From Phenylobacterium kunshanense (GTDB lineage: Bacteria; Pseudomonadota; Alphaproteobacteria; Caulobacterales; Caulobacteraceae): a stretch of DNA of 64,000 nucleotides. The notes beneath the pieces are model-generated. The model was not told the origin of the DNA, searched no databases, and worked only from the letters and a program-made list of their open reading frames with translations. Where the stretch lies: the NCBI RefSeq assembly GCF_003254525.1, contig NZ_QFYS01000011.1:1-64000 (forward strand), in the 5' to 3' direction. The number at the start of each line of letters is the position of its first letter. The first letter of the stretch is position 1. The translations under genes and the position numbers were made by a program. Below are positions 25,859-37,568 of the stretch, piece by piece.

Positions 25859-26362
25859 ATGACGGGGTTGAAGGTGCGGCCGGCTCGCCGCGAGGACGCG
25901 GCGGCGATCACCGAGATCTACAACCAGGGCATCGAGGACCGGATCGCCACGTTCGAGACCGAGCCCCGGGCGGTGGCCGCCATCGAGGCCTGGTTCGACA
26001 CGGCGCTGGCGATCGTGGTGGTGGAGGACCCGGCCGGCGAGGTGGCGGGCTATGCGGTGGCCCATCCCTATGCCGACCGCTGCTGCTACCGCGGGATCGG
26101 CGAGTTCTCGGTCTATGTCCGGCGGTCGCACCGCGGGCACGGCGTCGGCGCGGCGGCGATGGGGGCGCTCATCGAGGCGGCGCGGGAGAAGGGGCTCTGG
26201 AAGCTGTTGTCGCGGGTTTTCCCGGAGAACCGGGCCAGCCTGGCGCTGATGGCGCGGATGGGGTTCGAGGAGATCGGCGTCCACCGCAAGCACGGCAAGC
26301 TGGAGGGGGTCTGGATGGACACCGTCATCGTCGAGCGGCTGATCCCGGAGAACCTGGATTAG
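25859..26362 (+). CDS. arsN1: GNAT acetyltransferase, ArsN1/phosphinothricin-type
   Basis: A 167-aa GNAT enzyme of the phosphinothricin/arsinothricin acetyltransferase group: VRPARREDAAAITEIYNQGI, the acetyl-CoA loop RRSHRGHGVG, and LMARMGFEEIGVHRKHGKLEGVWMDTVIVER. ArsN1 acetylates the amino group of arsinothricin, an organoarsenical antibiotic. Divergence from an ars operon favours ArsN1 over a general herbicide acetyltransferase, but substrate proof is lacking. It converges with the next gene, sharing 4 nt. Confidence 0.85.
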   Translation: MTGLKVRPARREDAAAITEIYNQGIEDRIATFETEPRAVAAIEAWFDTALAIVVVEDPAGEVAGYAVAHPYADRCCYRGIGEFSVYVRRSHRGHGVGAAAMGALIEAAREKGLWKLLSRVFPENRASLALMARMGFEEIGVHRKHGKLEGVWMDTVIVERLIPENLD

Positions 26363-26547
26363 CCTTCGGGTGGCCGGCTGCTGTCGAGCTCGGGATGCTT
26401 CTCGACGAGGTCGGCGCGATCGTCGGCGAGGGCGTCCCAGTGCGCGGCCATCTGGAGGAGCTGGTCGCGCTGGTCGGCGGAATCCATCTGGGCCGCCAGG
26501 ACGCGGCATTCCCGGGCGTGTTCGCGGTACTCGGAAGCTTTCTTCAT
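26359..26547 (-). CDS. small conserved helical protein
   Basis: A 62-aa protein, MKKASEYREHARECRVLAAQM..., with a long amphipathic helix and a YxxHAxECRxLA motif that recurs in many short alphaproteobacterial proteins of unknown function. The ATG at 26547 is chosen because the motif starts right after it; the upstream extension is Pro/Arg-rich. Confidence 0.75.
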   Translation of the reverse strand: MKKASEYREHARECRVLAAQMDSADQRDQLLQMAAHWDALADDRADLVEKHPELDSSRPPEG

Positions 26548-26735
26548 GGCCGCCCCATCTACGCCGGCGTTCCGTCGACGCAAGCGTGGCCGCAGGTGGT
26601 CGGTCGGCGCCGAAGGCTGCGACGAAGGGACGCCTGGGCCATCCACAGGTTGAGCGCCACGTTCACCGCCTCGAAAGGCTGCGACGTTTACCGTGTTCGA
26701 TGGCGCCCTAGGGGCCCGACACTAAGGAAGCGCGC

Positions 26736-29793
<3,058 letters not shown>

Positions 29794-29807
<14 letters not shown>

Positions 29808-30195
29808 GCGCCGCGCCCGACGGGTGCTGGTGGCGGACGACGAGCCCTTCATCCTGGAACTCATCGTCACGCGGCTGGAACTGGCGGGCTACGAGACGCG
29901 CGCCGCGCGGGACGGGGCGCAGGCGCTGGATCGCCTGTCCGACTTCCGTCCCGAGGCCATGGTGCTGGACATCAACATGCCCAAGCTGGACGGCTTCGCC
30001 GTGCTCCGGAACATGCGCGCCCAGGGCCTGACCGACAAAGTGCCGACCATGGTGCTCACCGCCCGCAACGCCGCGGAGGACGTGGCGTCGGCGATCCAGC
30101 TCGGCGCGAAGGACTATCTGTCGAAGCCGTTCCGGGACGATCAGCTCATCGCCAGGGTCGGTCGGCTGTTCGCCCGGGCCCGGCCGGGAGCCTGA
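29794..30195 (+). CDS. stand-alone receiver, partner of the PAS hybrid kinase
   Basis: A 133-aa receiver: VADDEPFILE, VLDINMPKLDG and a late SKPF Lys. No output domain. It overlaps the kinase gene by 14 nt and is therefore coupled to it; it is the probable terminal or intermediate phospho-acceptor of that relay. Confidence 0.9.
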
Positions 30196-30200
30196 CCGAA

Positions 30201-30220
30201 GACCTGACGGCGGTCAGGTC
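30201..30220. terminator. bidirectional hairpin between convergent genes
   Basis: GACCTGAC-GGCG-GTCAGGTC: a perfect 8-bp stem with a 4-nt loop between the receiver gene and the convergent 374-aa gene; it includes the latter's stop codon. No long T-run on either side. Confidence 0.5.
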
Positions 30221-31338
30221 AGATATTCGTGGTCGGTGTCAGCGCCCAGGCTGAGCTCGAAATCCTGCAGGACGTCCATCAGCTGCATCACGTTGGCGGC
30301 CAGGGGGCGCCCGCGGGGGAACTGGTAGCGCCAGTAGGTGGCGATGTGGCTGACGAGGCCGCAGCCCTCGCCCAGCGACAGGAACATCTCGGGCGACTTG
30401 AGCAGGAAGTCGCGGAAGGCGGGCGCGTTGCCCTCGCCGGTAAGCTGGGAGAAGACCTGGTCGTAGACGCCCAGCTGGTTCATCACCGTCTTGACCTGGC
30501 GCTCCATCTTCTGGCGCAGGCGTTGCTTGAGCTGTTCCAGCTCCTGGGCGGTCTCGGCGTCGACCGGGCCGATCACCTTGACCTTGTTGAGCTCGCTGAA
30601 GACCTGGCGGATATCGGCCCAGAGGCTGTTCAGCACCCACTTGTAGTAGAGGAAACCCTTCCAGGCGAAGATCCCCTCCCTGTAGTGCTCCCGCTCCAGC
30701 CGCAGGGTCAGGCGCAGCGGCTCGAGCCGCTCATCTGTCCGCGCGGAGAGCAGGGCTTCGACGAGACGGGCGACGTTGCCCTCCATGCCGTCCACGTCGC
30801 GGTAGGCCAGCTCGATCAGCTTGGCGATCTCAGACCCCACGAACCGCTGCATCTTGGCCAGATCGGGCGCCGAGATCTCGAAGTGGCTGGGGCTGATGTC
30901 GAAGCCCCGACGCTTCATGTGCTCGCGCAGGAGGAAGGGGTCGAGCGACGGCAGCTCGTCGATGGCTTCCAGGACGGCCACGTCGCGGGGGAAGTCCGGG
31001 TAGTCGCCCCGGAGCTCCTCGAAGATGTCGAGCCAGCCGCGCTCGTTGACGAACAGGGACCGTCCGCCCAGGCCCAGGTCCGAACGCTCGAACGGAATTA
31101 TCAGCTTGGTGGCGGTGTAACGCAGCCGATCGAACGCCTCGCGTTCGGAATCGCGCAGACGGTGACGGACGATGACCGAGCCGTTCAGGGTCTGGGCGAC
31201 GAAGAACGGCGACGCCTCATGCTCCGGGTTGTCGGCGTTTCGCGCCGCCAGGGCCGCGAGGTTCAGCACGCGGCTGGTGGAGGCGGTCTTCTCCAGGCCT
31301 CGAAGGCTGCGGTATGTGCGGTCGGTCGACTTGCCCAC
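30214..31338 (-). CDS. unknown conserved cytoplasmic protein, 374 aa
   Basis: A 374-aa soluble protein without a recognised domain. Visible parts are a basic Ser/Thr-rich N-terminus, mixed strand/helix up to about 170 (FVAQTLNGSVIVRHRL, SLFVNERGWLDIFEEL), and a largely helical C-terminal half with a coiled-coil-like stretch (AETAQELEQLKQRLRQKMERQVKTVMNQLG). The start is GTG at 31338 with only a weak upstream site, so a slightly later start is possible. It is separated from signalling genes only by convergence. No function is proposed. Confidence 0.75.
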   Translation of the reverse strand: MGKSTDRTYRSLRGLEKTASTSRVLNLAALAARNADNPEHEASPFFVAQTLNGSVIVRHRLRDSEREAFDRLRYTATKLIIPFERSDLGLGGRSLFVNERGWLDIFEELRGDYPDFPRDVAVLEAIDELPSLDPFLLREHMKRRGFDISPSHFEISAPDLAKMQRFVGSEIAKLIELAYRDVDGMEGNVARLVEALLSARTDERLEPLRLTLRLEREHYREGIFAWKGFLYYKWVLNSLWADIRQVFSELNKVKVIGPVDAETAQELEQLKQRLRQKMERQVKTVMNQLGVYDQVFSQLTGEGNAPAFRDFLLKSPEMFLSLGEGCGLVSHIATYWRYQFPRGRPLAANVMQLMDVLQDFELSLGADTDHEYLT

Positions 31339-31631
31339 GTCAGCTTACCAGGCGTTCCTACGCCTTCCCCACGAGCCGGCCCCCCGCCGACGATACGCCG
31401 CCCAAGGCGAGCGGCTGCGCGAAGAATCAGACGATTCGACTCCCCGCATCATCGAACCGCGGCGTCCCATGAGAATGGTTACCCACTTTGGGGCGGCATG
31501 GTCCATCCGTCGCCGATTCGCCTCACGCTCGCATAACATTGTTGCGCAATCTGCGCGCGCGAAGCGTCGGCCTTGCGTCCGAGCGGCATCCCGAACAGGT
31601 TGCGCGCCTGGATTCTCCCCGGGGGCGCAGG

Positions 31632-32504
31632 ATGAGCTTGGGACGGGCGGTGCTGGCTGGCGCGGTGTGGCTTGCGGGGGGGCTGGCGGCCGCCCAGGAG
31701 GCTCCAACGTTTCCGGCGTCCCTGGAGCGGGAGCCGCTGCTGGCCTGGCTGCAGCGAGAGACGGACATCATGCCCGAGCGCGTGATCGCGGTGACGCCAC
31801 AGGCGGTGACCTCGGTCGTCTCGACGTTCCCGGCGAGCGGCGCGCAGGGCCCGCGACTGGTGATCCGGGCCGAGGCGCTGAACGCGGAGTCGCATGCGCG
31901 GGCGGGCGCCCTGTCATGGCACGTATCGATCAGCGCCGACTGCCAGGGGCGGCGCGTGCGGCTGGGCGACACGACGGGCTATCCGCAACGCAACCTGCTG
32001 GGCGAGCGGATGCTCCTGCGTTCGGGCGACGCGGACTGGCGGACGCCCGACGCGGGCACGGCGTTGGACTTCGCATGGCGCGCCGCGTGCGATCCCAAGT
32101 TCCAGGGTCCGTTCCAGTCGGCCCGGATGAGGGTGGCGCAGGCGGACGGGCCCATGGTGACGGCCCCGCCTCAGGCGCCGGCGCCCGTCGCGGAGGTGTC
32201 TCCGGCGATCGCAACGCCGCCGCCGGCCGCGCCACGTCCCGACCCGGCGCCGGTGGCCCGTGGCGGCATGGTGGCCCAGGTGGGCGCCGGCGCCTCCGAG
32301 GCCGAAGCCCGGGGGCTGCTCGTCGCGCTGGAATCGGTCACCGGCGGGCGGCCGACCTGGGTGGAGCGCGCGGTCGTCGGCGGCCGGACCTGGCACCGCG
32401 CCGTGGTCGGCGGGTTCTCGAACGCCGCGGAGGCGGGCCAGTTCTGTGCGGGCCTGAAGGCGGCGGGGCGCGACTGCTTCGTCCGCCCGGGGCGCGGCGG
32501 CTAG
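31632..32504 (+). CDS. SPOR-domain exported protein
   Basis: A 290-aa protein with an N-terminal signal peptide (LGRAVLAGAVWLAGGLAAA), a middle beta-rich region (about 25-170), a Pro/Ala linker, and a C-terminal SPOR domain (GMVAQVGAGASEAEARGLLVAL to CFVRPGRGG). SPOR domains bind septal peptidoglycan that lacks stem peptides. The middle region, with a Cys pair (SADCQG, RAACDP), is not recognised. GCAGG stands before the ATG. The preceding 293 bp (31339-31631) is AT-richer and probably holds the promoter. Confidence 0.85.
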   Translation: MSLGRAVLAGAVWLAGGLAAAQEAPTFPASLEREPLLAWLQRETDIMPERVIAVTPQAVTSVVSTFPASGAQGPRLVIRAEALNAESHARAGALSWHVSISADCQGRRVRLGDTTGYPQRNLLGERMLLRSGDADWRTPDAGTALDFAWRAACDPKFQGPFQSARMRVAQADGPMVTAPPQAPAPVAEVSPAIATPPPAAPRPDPAPVARGGMVAQVGAGASEAEARGLLVALESVTGGRPTWVERAVVGGRTWHRAVVGGFSNAAEAGQFCAGLKAAGRDCFVRPGRGG

Positions 32505-32659
32505 CTCCCGCGCCTGCGGTTCAGCAGCCAGCGGCCTGCGAGGATCAGCACGCAGACCACGAGCAGTACGCCCACGATGGCCCGCGCGGCGTCGATCAGC
32601 AGGCCCACCACCGCCAGGGCCACCATGGCGGCCAAGAGTATCGCGATCCATCGTCCCAT
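32501..32659 (-). CDS. small two-helix membrane protein, 52 aa
   Basis: An open frame from ATG 32659 to TAG 32501 encodes MGRWIAILLAAMVALAVVGL, a short IDAAR turn and a second hydrophobic segment VGVLLVVCVLILAG, ending RWLLNRRRGS. The topology is two helices with a basic C-terminus. It converges with the SPOR gene (3-nt overlap) and faces away from the spanin-like pair. The size and layout recall small holins, but the opposite strand and lack of other lysis genes weaken that idea. Confidence 0.55.
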   Translation of the reverse strand: MGRWIAILLAAMVALAVVGLLIDAARAIVGVLLVVCVLILAGRWLLNRRRGS

Positions 32660-32888
32660 GGCTTTCGCAACGGGCTTCAAGCTTGGGCGTTCCAGCCTGG
32701 GGCCGCGAAATCGCCACAGCGGCGCCTATGTAAGGCATCCGGCGCATCCGCTCGCCCGTATCAACCGGAATGACCCGGACGGATCGGGGGACGCTGCCGA
32801 ATTCGAGGTGATCGATCCCATCCATGGCGCCTGACGAGGCGCCGGCCTGATGGGGGCGCCTCGTGGTCGAAGGGATCGGGGACGAGCC

Positions 32889-33260
32889 ATGCTGGCCGTG
32901 CTGAGACAGGCGCTGACGAATCCGGCGACCGGGCCGATCGCCCTGGCCGTCGCCGTTGCGTTGGCCGTCGCGCTGGGAGTTTCCGCCAGCCACTGGGAAG
33001 CCGAGGCGGCCCGGTACGAGGCGCGGATCCGGGAGCTGACGCAGGCGTCCGAGCGCGCGGGGACGACCTTCAAGGCCGAGCTTGCCGCCTGCCGTGCGGC
33101 GGGCGCGGCGCGGGAGGAGGCCCAGGCCGCGCGGTACGCGGCGGCGCCCGGCGCCCCGGCGGGCGCGCGCCGCCTGCTGGAGCAGCAGCCCGAGGGCATC
33201 GACGCTTGCGCGCGCATGGAGAGCGCCGACCGCGCGGTGCTTTCGAACCTGAAGCCATGA
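32889..33260 (+). CDS. Rz-like inner-membrane spanin candidate
   Basis: A 123-aa protein with one N-terminal membrane anchor (about 15-31), a periplasmic coiled-coil (SHWEAEAARYEARIRELTQA, to about 80), and two Cys (68 and 107, DACARMESADRAVL). This fits a phage-type i-spanin. Its stop overlaps the ATG of a proline-rich lipoprotein (ATGA), as in Rz/Rz1 pairs. In phage these proteins fuse inner and outer membranes at lysis. No endolysin, integrase or structural phage gene lies beside it, so the pair is either a phage/GTA remnant or adapted by the host. Confidence 0.6.
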   Translation: MLAVLRQALTNPATGPIALAVAVALAVALGVSASHWEAEAARYEARIRELTQASERAGTTFKAELAACRAAGAAREEAQAARYAAAPGAPAGARRLLEQQPEGIDACARMESADRAVLSNLKP

Positions 33261-33610
33261 GCCGACGTGTGCGCGCGATCCTGCTGACGGCCGCGGCGGC
33301 GATGACGCTGAGCGCCTGCCAGAGCCTGCGGGGGGGAAAGCCGCCGCCGCCGCCTCTGCCGCCTCCTCCGCCGCCGCCGCCGGTGGTGACGCTGCCCAAG
33401 CCGCAGCCGGCGCCGCCTCCGCCGGCCCCGCGAAGCTGTGTGCCGCGGACCCTGCCGGGCCCGCCGCGCTATCCTGACTCCGACGCGGCGCTGCGCTCGG
33501 CGCCGGGCGCGGCCGACCGCTACCAGCTCATGGCCGCCGGCCGGATCCTGCGCCAGCAGCGGCTGGAGGAGCTGGAACGGGTGATCGCGGGCTGCCGCGA
33601 GCCGCGATAG
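33257..33610 (+). CDS. Rz1-like proline-rich lipoprotein (outer-membrane spanin candidate)
   Basis: A 117-aa lipoprotein: signal peptide with lipobox LSAC (Cys21), then a run of more than twenty prolines within about 30 residues, and a short helical C-terminus with Cys61 and Cys113. A short, Pro-rich outer-membrane lipoprotein coupled to an anchored coiled-coil protein is the pattern of o-spanins. Phage Rz1 is usually embedded in the Rz frame or shorter; here the genes are consecutive. Confidence 0.65.
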   Translation: MSRRVRAILLTAAAAMTLSACQSLRGGKPPPPPLPPPPPPPPVVTLPKPQPAPPPPAPRSCVPRTLPGPPRYPDSDAALRSAPGAADRYQLMAAGRILRQQRLEELERVIAGCREPR

Positions 33611-33663
33611 GACCGGTTCCGGTCGGCCACCGGCCCTGGGGGGCGCTACGTTTCAGCCCGCTA

Positions 33664-33696
33664 CAAAGAAAGACGCCCCGGGACCAGCCCGGGGCG
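33664..33696 (-). terminator. intrinsic terminator of the TonB-dependent receptor gene
   Basis: CGCCCCGGG (33674-33682) pairs perfectly with CCCGGGGCG (33688-33696), loop 5 nt. Read on the minus strand the stem is followed by TCTTTCTTTG. It lies 30 bp after the receptor's stop codon. Confidence 0.85.
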
Positions 33697-33725
33697 CAGT
33701 GTGAGGCGATCCGAACGGTGGCGGA

Positions 33726-36263
33726 TCAGAAGCGGCGCTGCAGCTCGACGCCGTAGGTCCGCGGGGCGATGTAGGACACCGTCTGGTTCACGAAGCCCGT
33801 GTTCGGCCCGGTGTTGACGCGGGTCGAGGTGACGCCCGCCGAACCGCGAGAGTCGAAGACGTTCTTCACGTAACCGATCACCGTCCACTTGCCGTCGTGG
33901 TCGTTGAACAGCAGGCGCGCGTCGGTCTGGTCGTAGGATTTCACGCGATTGTAGTAGCGGTTGAAGATCGAATAGTAGGTCGCGTCCCGCCAGACATAGG
34001 TCAGCGACGCCGACAGGTTCCCGGGCTCCAGCTCCCAGGTGTAGTTGGCGTTGATCGTGAACCGGTGCGGGGTCGAGGAGGGCAGCTTGGCCCCCTTCAG
34101 GTCCTGGTTCAGGGCCGCGGTCGGGCTGGCGAGCTGGGCGGGCGTGTTGCCGGCCAGCTTGGCGCCCGGGACCAGGCCGCGCGGGTCTTCCGAATCCTGG
34201 AAGCAGCAGGCCTCGCGGATCTCGGCGTTCAGGTACGAGTAGTTGGCCAGGATCTGCAGGTTGTCGATCGGCTGCCAGGTGGTTTCCAGCTCGAAGCCGA
34301 TGACCCGCGCCTTGGGCAGGTTGAAGAACGAGCTGACGTTGGTGTTCGTCACCGGGTTCAGGCCCGAGATCGGGATCTGGATGTCCTGGTAGTCGTAGAG
34401 GAAGGCCGAGGCGTTGGCCTGGAAGCGGCCGCCGAAGGTCTTCTTGGCCCCGACCTCGTAGGCGTCGATCGTCTCCTTGTCGGTGCTGACGTTCGCCTGC
34501 AGCGTCGTGGTGCCCGAGTTGAAGCCGCCGGCCTTATAGCCCCGCGTGAACTTGGCGTAGACGAGGGTGTCCGGATCGGGCTTCCAGTCCAGGCCCAGGG
34601 TGCCGCTGATGGCGTCCCAGCTCTCCTTCAAGCCACGGTGGCGCAGCCCGGTGGTCGGGTCGGTGAAGGCCGGCAGATAGACCGCCGGATCGGTGCTCGT
34701 GCCGGGCGAGGCCACCGCCGTCACGTCGACGGCGCGACCCGTCACCCGCGAGATCGGGCAGGTGGCGGTGTAAAGACAGAAGAGACGGGCGCTCTCGAAC
34801 GAGCGCTTCTGGTCGTAGGTGTAGCGCAGGCCGGCGGTGGCCTTCAGCTCCTCGGTGAACTCCCAGTCGACCTGGCCGAAGACCGCGTAGGACTTGCTGA
34901 CGTTCTCGGACGAGCCATAGGCGTAGCGCCGTTCGGGGTTCGGCGCCGCCGGCGTGAGCTGGGTGGCCGGATTCAGCGAGAACAGGGTGGGGTTCTCGAA
35001 GCCCGGATTGTCGGGGTAGCGGGCGTCGGAGAGCGTGTAGTTCGACCCCTCGCGGAACTGGTAGAGGCCGATGAGCCACTGCACCGGACCCTCGTAGGTC
35101 GAGGCGAAGTTCAGCTCGTTGGAGAACCACCAGACCTCTTCCTGGTACTGGTTGTTGCGGCGGGGGAAGTAGGGCCGCGCCACGCCCGGCAGATTGAACG
35201 GGGCCTGACGCGACGTGCCGTCCAGGTCGGTCTGGAGTCGGTAGTCGTAGTAGGTCATGCCGCCGATGTACTTCACGTCGACGTTGTCGAGGTGCAGCAC
35301 GGTCTCGAGCGTGTAGGTGTTGCTCTCAAGGTTGATGTAGTTGCCGTCGTCCGTGTCGAAGCAGAGCTGGCAGGTGTTGCCGGGCACGGAGGAGCTGAGG
35401 CCGAAGGCGGCGGCGTTCGGCGTCAGGCTGGCCTGGAAGGGCGAGGTGACGTCGCGCAGGCCGTAGATCGCGCTCGTTCGGCCGCCGGGGCCCCGGCCCA
35501 GGGAATGCCACTCGGTCGTGGACGCCTTCAGCCACCACTCCAGCTTCTCGTCGGCCAGGCTGCCGTCGAGCTGGCCTTCGACGGTCCAGTAGGCGCCGCG
35601 GTTGCCCTCGTCCTTGGCCTTGGGGTCGGGGTTCAGGTTCTCGAACGTGCCGTCGCCGATGTGGCTGTAGGACGCCGCGACCCGGCCCCGAACCGTGCCG
35701 AACAGCGGACCGGACATGGCCGCCTCGGCGGCCTTGTTGTCGTAGTTGCCATAGCCGCCGCGGACCTCGCCGTAGAAGTCGTCGGTCGGGCGCTTGGAGA
35801 CGATGTTCAGGGCGCCGCCGATGGCGTTGCGTCCGTACAGGGTGCCCTGGGGCCCGCGCAGCGCCTCGGTGCGCTCGATGAACAGGGAGGACTGGGCGAA
35901 GGCCGTCACCGACGAGGTGTAGAAGCCGTCGTTGTACATGGCCACGCCGCCCTCGGAGGAGCGGTTGTTGGTGAAGCGGCCGATGCCCCGCATGTTGATG
36001 CGGTCGTTGTTGGTCGAATAGGCCAGACCCGGCGTGAAGTTGGTGAGGTCGGCGACCGAGTTGATGCCGACCAGTTCCCGGCGCTCATCTGTGAACGCGG
36101 ACACGGCCACCGGCACGTCCTGAAGGGACTGCTCCCGCTTCTCGGCGGTGACGACAAGCTCCTCGATCACGTTGACGTCCGCGCCGGCCTGCGCGTGCGC
36201 CGTTGTCGAAATCGCGGTCAGCGCACAGGCGCACGACAGCAGCCAGGTTTTCCTGGAACCCAT
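33726..36263 (-). CDS. TonB-dependent outer-membrane receptor
   Basis: An 845-aa receptor: signal peptide (about 1-26, ending AHAQA), a TonB-box-like EELVVTAEKREQSLQDVPVAVSAF, the plug domain (to about 160, with LRGPQGTLYGRNAIGGALNIVSKRP), and a large beta-barrel ending in GVELQRRF with terminal Phe, as required for barrel insertion. It takes up an unknown large ligand using TonB energy. The clade, common in Caulobacterales and sphingomonads, often serves plant oligomers, terpenoid or aromatic compounds; no catabolic gene adjoins it. ATG 36263 is chosen for the signal peptide. Confidence 0.93.
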   Translation of the reverse strand: MGSRKTWLLSCACALTAISTTAHAQAGADVNVIEELVVTAEKREQSLQDVPVAVSAFTDERRELVGINSVADLTNFTPGLAYSTNNDRINMRGIGRFTNNRSSEGGVAMYNDGFYTSSVTAFAQSSLFIERTEALRGPQGTLYGRNAIGGALNIVSKRPTDDFYGEVRGGYGNYDNKAAEAAMSGPLFGTVRGRVAASYSHIGDGTFENLNPDPKAKDEGNRGAYWTVEGQLDGSLADEKLEWWLKASTTEWHSLGRGPGGRTSAIYGLRDVTSPFQASLTPNAAAFGLSSSVPGNTCQLCFDTDDGNYINLESNTYTLETVLHLDNVDVKYIGGMTYYDYRLQTDLDGTSRQAPFNLPGVARPYFPRRNNQYQEEVWWFSNELNFASTYEGPVQWLIGLYQFREGSNYTLSDARYPDNPGFENPTLFSLNPATQLTPAAPNPERRYAYGSSENVSKSYAVFGQVDWEFTEELKATAGLRYTYDQKRSFESARLFCLYTATCPISRVTGRAVDVTAVASPGTSTDPAVYLPAFTDPTTGLRHRGLKESWDAISGTLGLDWKPDPDTLVYAKFTRGYKAGGFNSGTTTLQANVSTDKETIDAYEVGAKKTFGGRFQANASAFLYDYQDIQIPISGLNPVTNTNVSSFFNLPKARVIGFELETTWQPIDNLQILANYSYLNAEIREACCFQDSEDPRGLVPGAKLAGNTPAQLASPTAALNQDLKGAKLPSSTPHRFTINANYTWELEPGNLSASLTYVWRDATYYSIFNRYYNRVKSYDQTDARLLFNDHDGKWTVIGYVKNVFDSRGSAGVTSTRVNTGPNTGFVNQTVSYIAPRTYGVELQRRF

Positions 36264-36506
36264 GACGTATTCCCCCAAAGCCCATTTTGAACAGCGCCTT
36301 TGGCGGCGCTTGGATTCGAATGTCCGGCATGGTGGCGGCGGCGTCAATGCGTGTAGCATTCCGGAAATTCAAATTTCGCCGAGACTGTCGAAATGGCGAC
36401 ACGGTTTCGTGCGGGCAATCGGCGAACCGCGGCTTCACCACGGAACGCGGGCGAGGGCTGGCCACGAAGACCGGTGCGGGGCAGGCTGCGAGCCGGAGGG
36501 CGCGGC

Positions 36507-37568
36507 ATGGCGGGCTACCGGCGAAGGCTGGAACGGGATCTGGACCGGTGGATCGGCGCGGGGCTGGTGCCCGCCGACAACCGCGCAGCGATCCTGGACA
36601 GCGTGGGCGAGGCGCGGCGGCTGGACGCCGCCACGGTCCTGGGGGTCATCGGCGGCCTCATGGCCGGGGTGGCGGTGATCGCCTTCGTGGCGGCGAACTG
36701 GTCGGCGATCCCGCGCGTCGCGAGGTTCGCGCTGATCCTGGCGGCGTTCCTGGGCGCGGCGGGTGGCGCGGCCTGGAGCGGCGCGCGGAACCGGCCCGTG
36801 GCGAGCCAGGTGCTGCTCAGCGTGGCGGCGCTGGTCTTCGCCGCCGCCATCGGCCTGACGGGCCAGATCTTCGACATCGCCGGCGATCCGCAGGCGGCGC
36901 TCAGGATGGCGGGGCTGGCGGCGGTGCTGCTGGCTCTGGCCGGCGGCTCGCCCTGGCCCGCGGCCATCGGCCTGCTGTTCATCGGGCTGGGCGATTTCGC
37001 GGGCCGGACGCTGTTCGGCGAGCGAGGGCCCTGGGCCGGGTGGCTGGTGGTCGCCGCACCCCTGGCGGCGGCGGGCGCGCTACGCTGGCGCTCGCCGGCC
37101 CTCGCCCACGCCGCCGGCCTGGCCGCCGTCGTCGCGGTGATGACGTTGAGCGAGGCCCTGCGGGTTCGGGCGGAGCTGACGTTCCTGGCCGCCTCGGCGG
37201 TCCTGGCGCTCGCCGCCGCCGGCCTGCGCTGGGCCCGTGACCGGTTCGAGGGGCCGGCGGGCGTACTCTACGGCTGGTGCGTCTGGGGCGCGCTGGCCTG
37301 GTTCGGCGCCGCCGGCTTCGGCGATGAGTTGCGGGGCGTCGTCCACTCCATCGCCTGGCTGGCCCTGTCGGCGTCGGTGGTGGTGCTGGGGCGGCATGAG
37401 CGGGGCGCGGCGGTGACGGCGGCGGGCGTGGTGGGCCTGTTCGCGGCGGGGGCGACCCTGCTGTTCAACATGGGCGTTGGCCTGCTGACATCTGCGGCGG
37501 TGTTCGGCGGGTTGGCGGTGGTGGCGCTGGCGATCGCCTTCGCCATGCGTGCGCGGAGGGCGGCATGA
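36507..37568 (+). CDS. DUF2157 membrane protein
   Basis: A 353-aa protein: the soluble N-terminal DUF2157 helix region (RRLERDLDRWIGAGLVPADNRAAIL) is followed by about 10 hydrophobic segments. Function unknown. GGAGGG precedes ATG 36507. It overlaps the GDYXXLXY-type gene by 4 nt (ATGA); the two families often occur together and may form one complex. Confidence 0.85.
   Translation: MAGYRRRLERDLDRWIGAGLVPADNRAAILDSVGEARRLDAATVLGVIGGLMAGVAVIAFVAANWSAIPRVARFALILAAFLGAAGGAAWSGARNRPVASQVLLSVAALVFAAAIGLTGQIFDIAGDPQAALRMAGLAAVLLALAGGSPWPAAIGLLFIGLGDFAGRTLFGERGPWAGWLVVAAPLAAAGALRWRSPALAHAAGLAAVVAVMTLSEALRVRAELTFLAASAVLALAAAGLRWARDRFEGPAGVLYGWCVWGALAWFGAAGFGDELRGVVHSIAWLALSASVVVLGRHERGAAVTAAGVVGLFAAGATLLFNMGVGLLTSAAVFGGLAVVALAIAFAMRARRAA

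Noticed and set aside
31632-33610. Prophage remnant around the spanin-like pair
   Set aside because: No integrase, capsid, tail, endolysin or attachment repeats are visible, so only the pair itself is reported.
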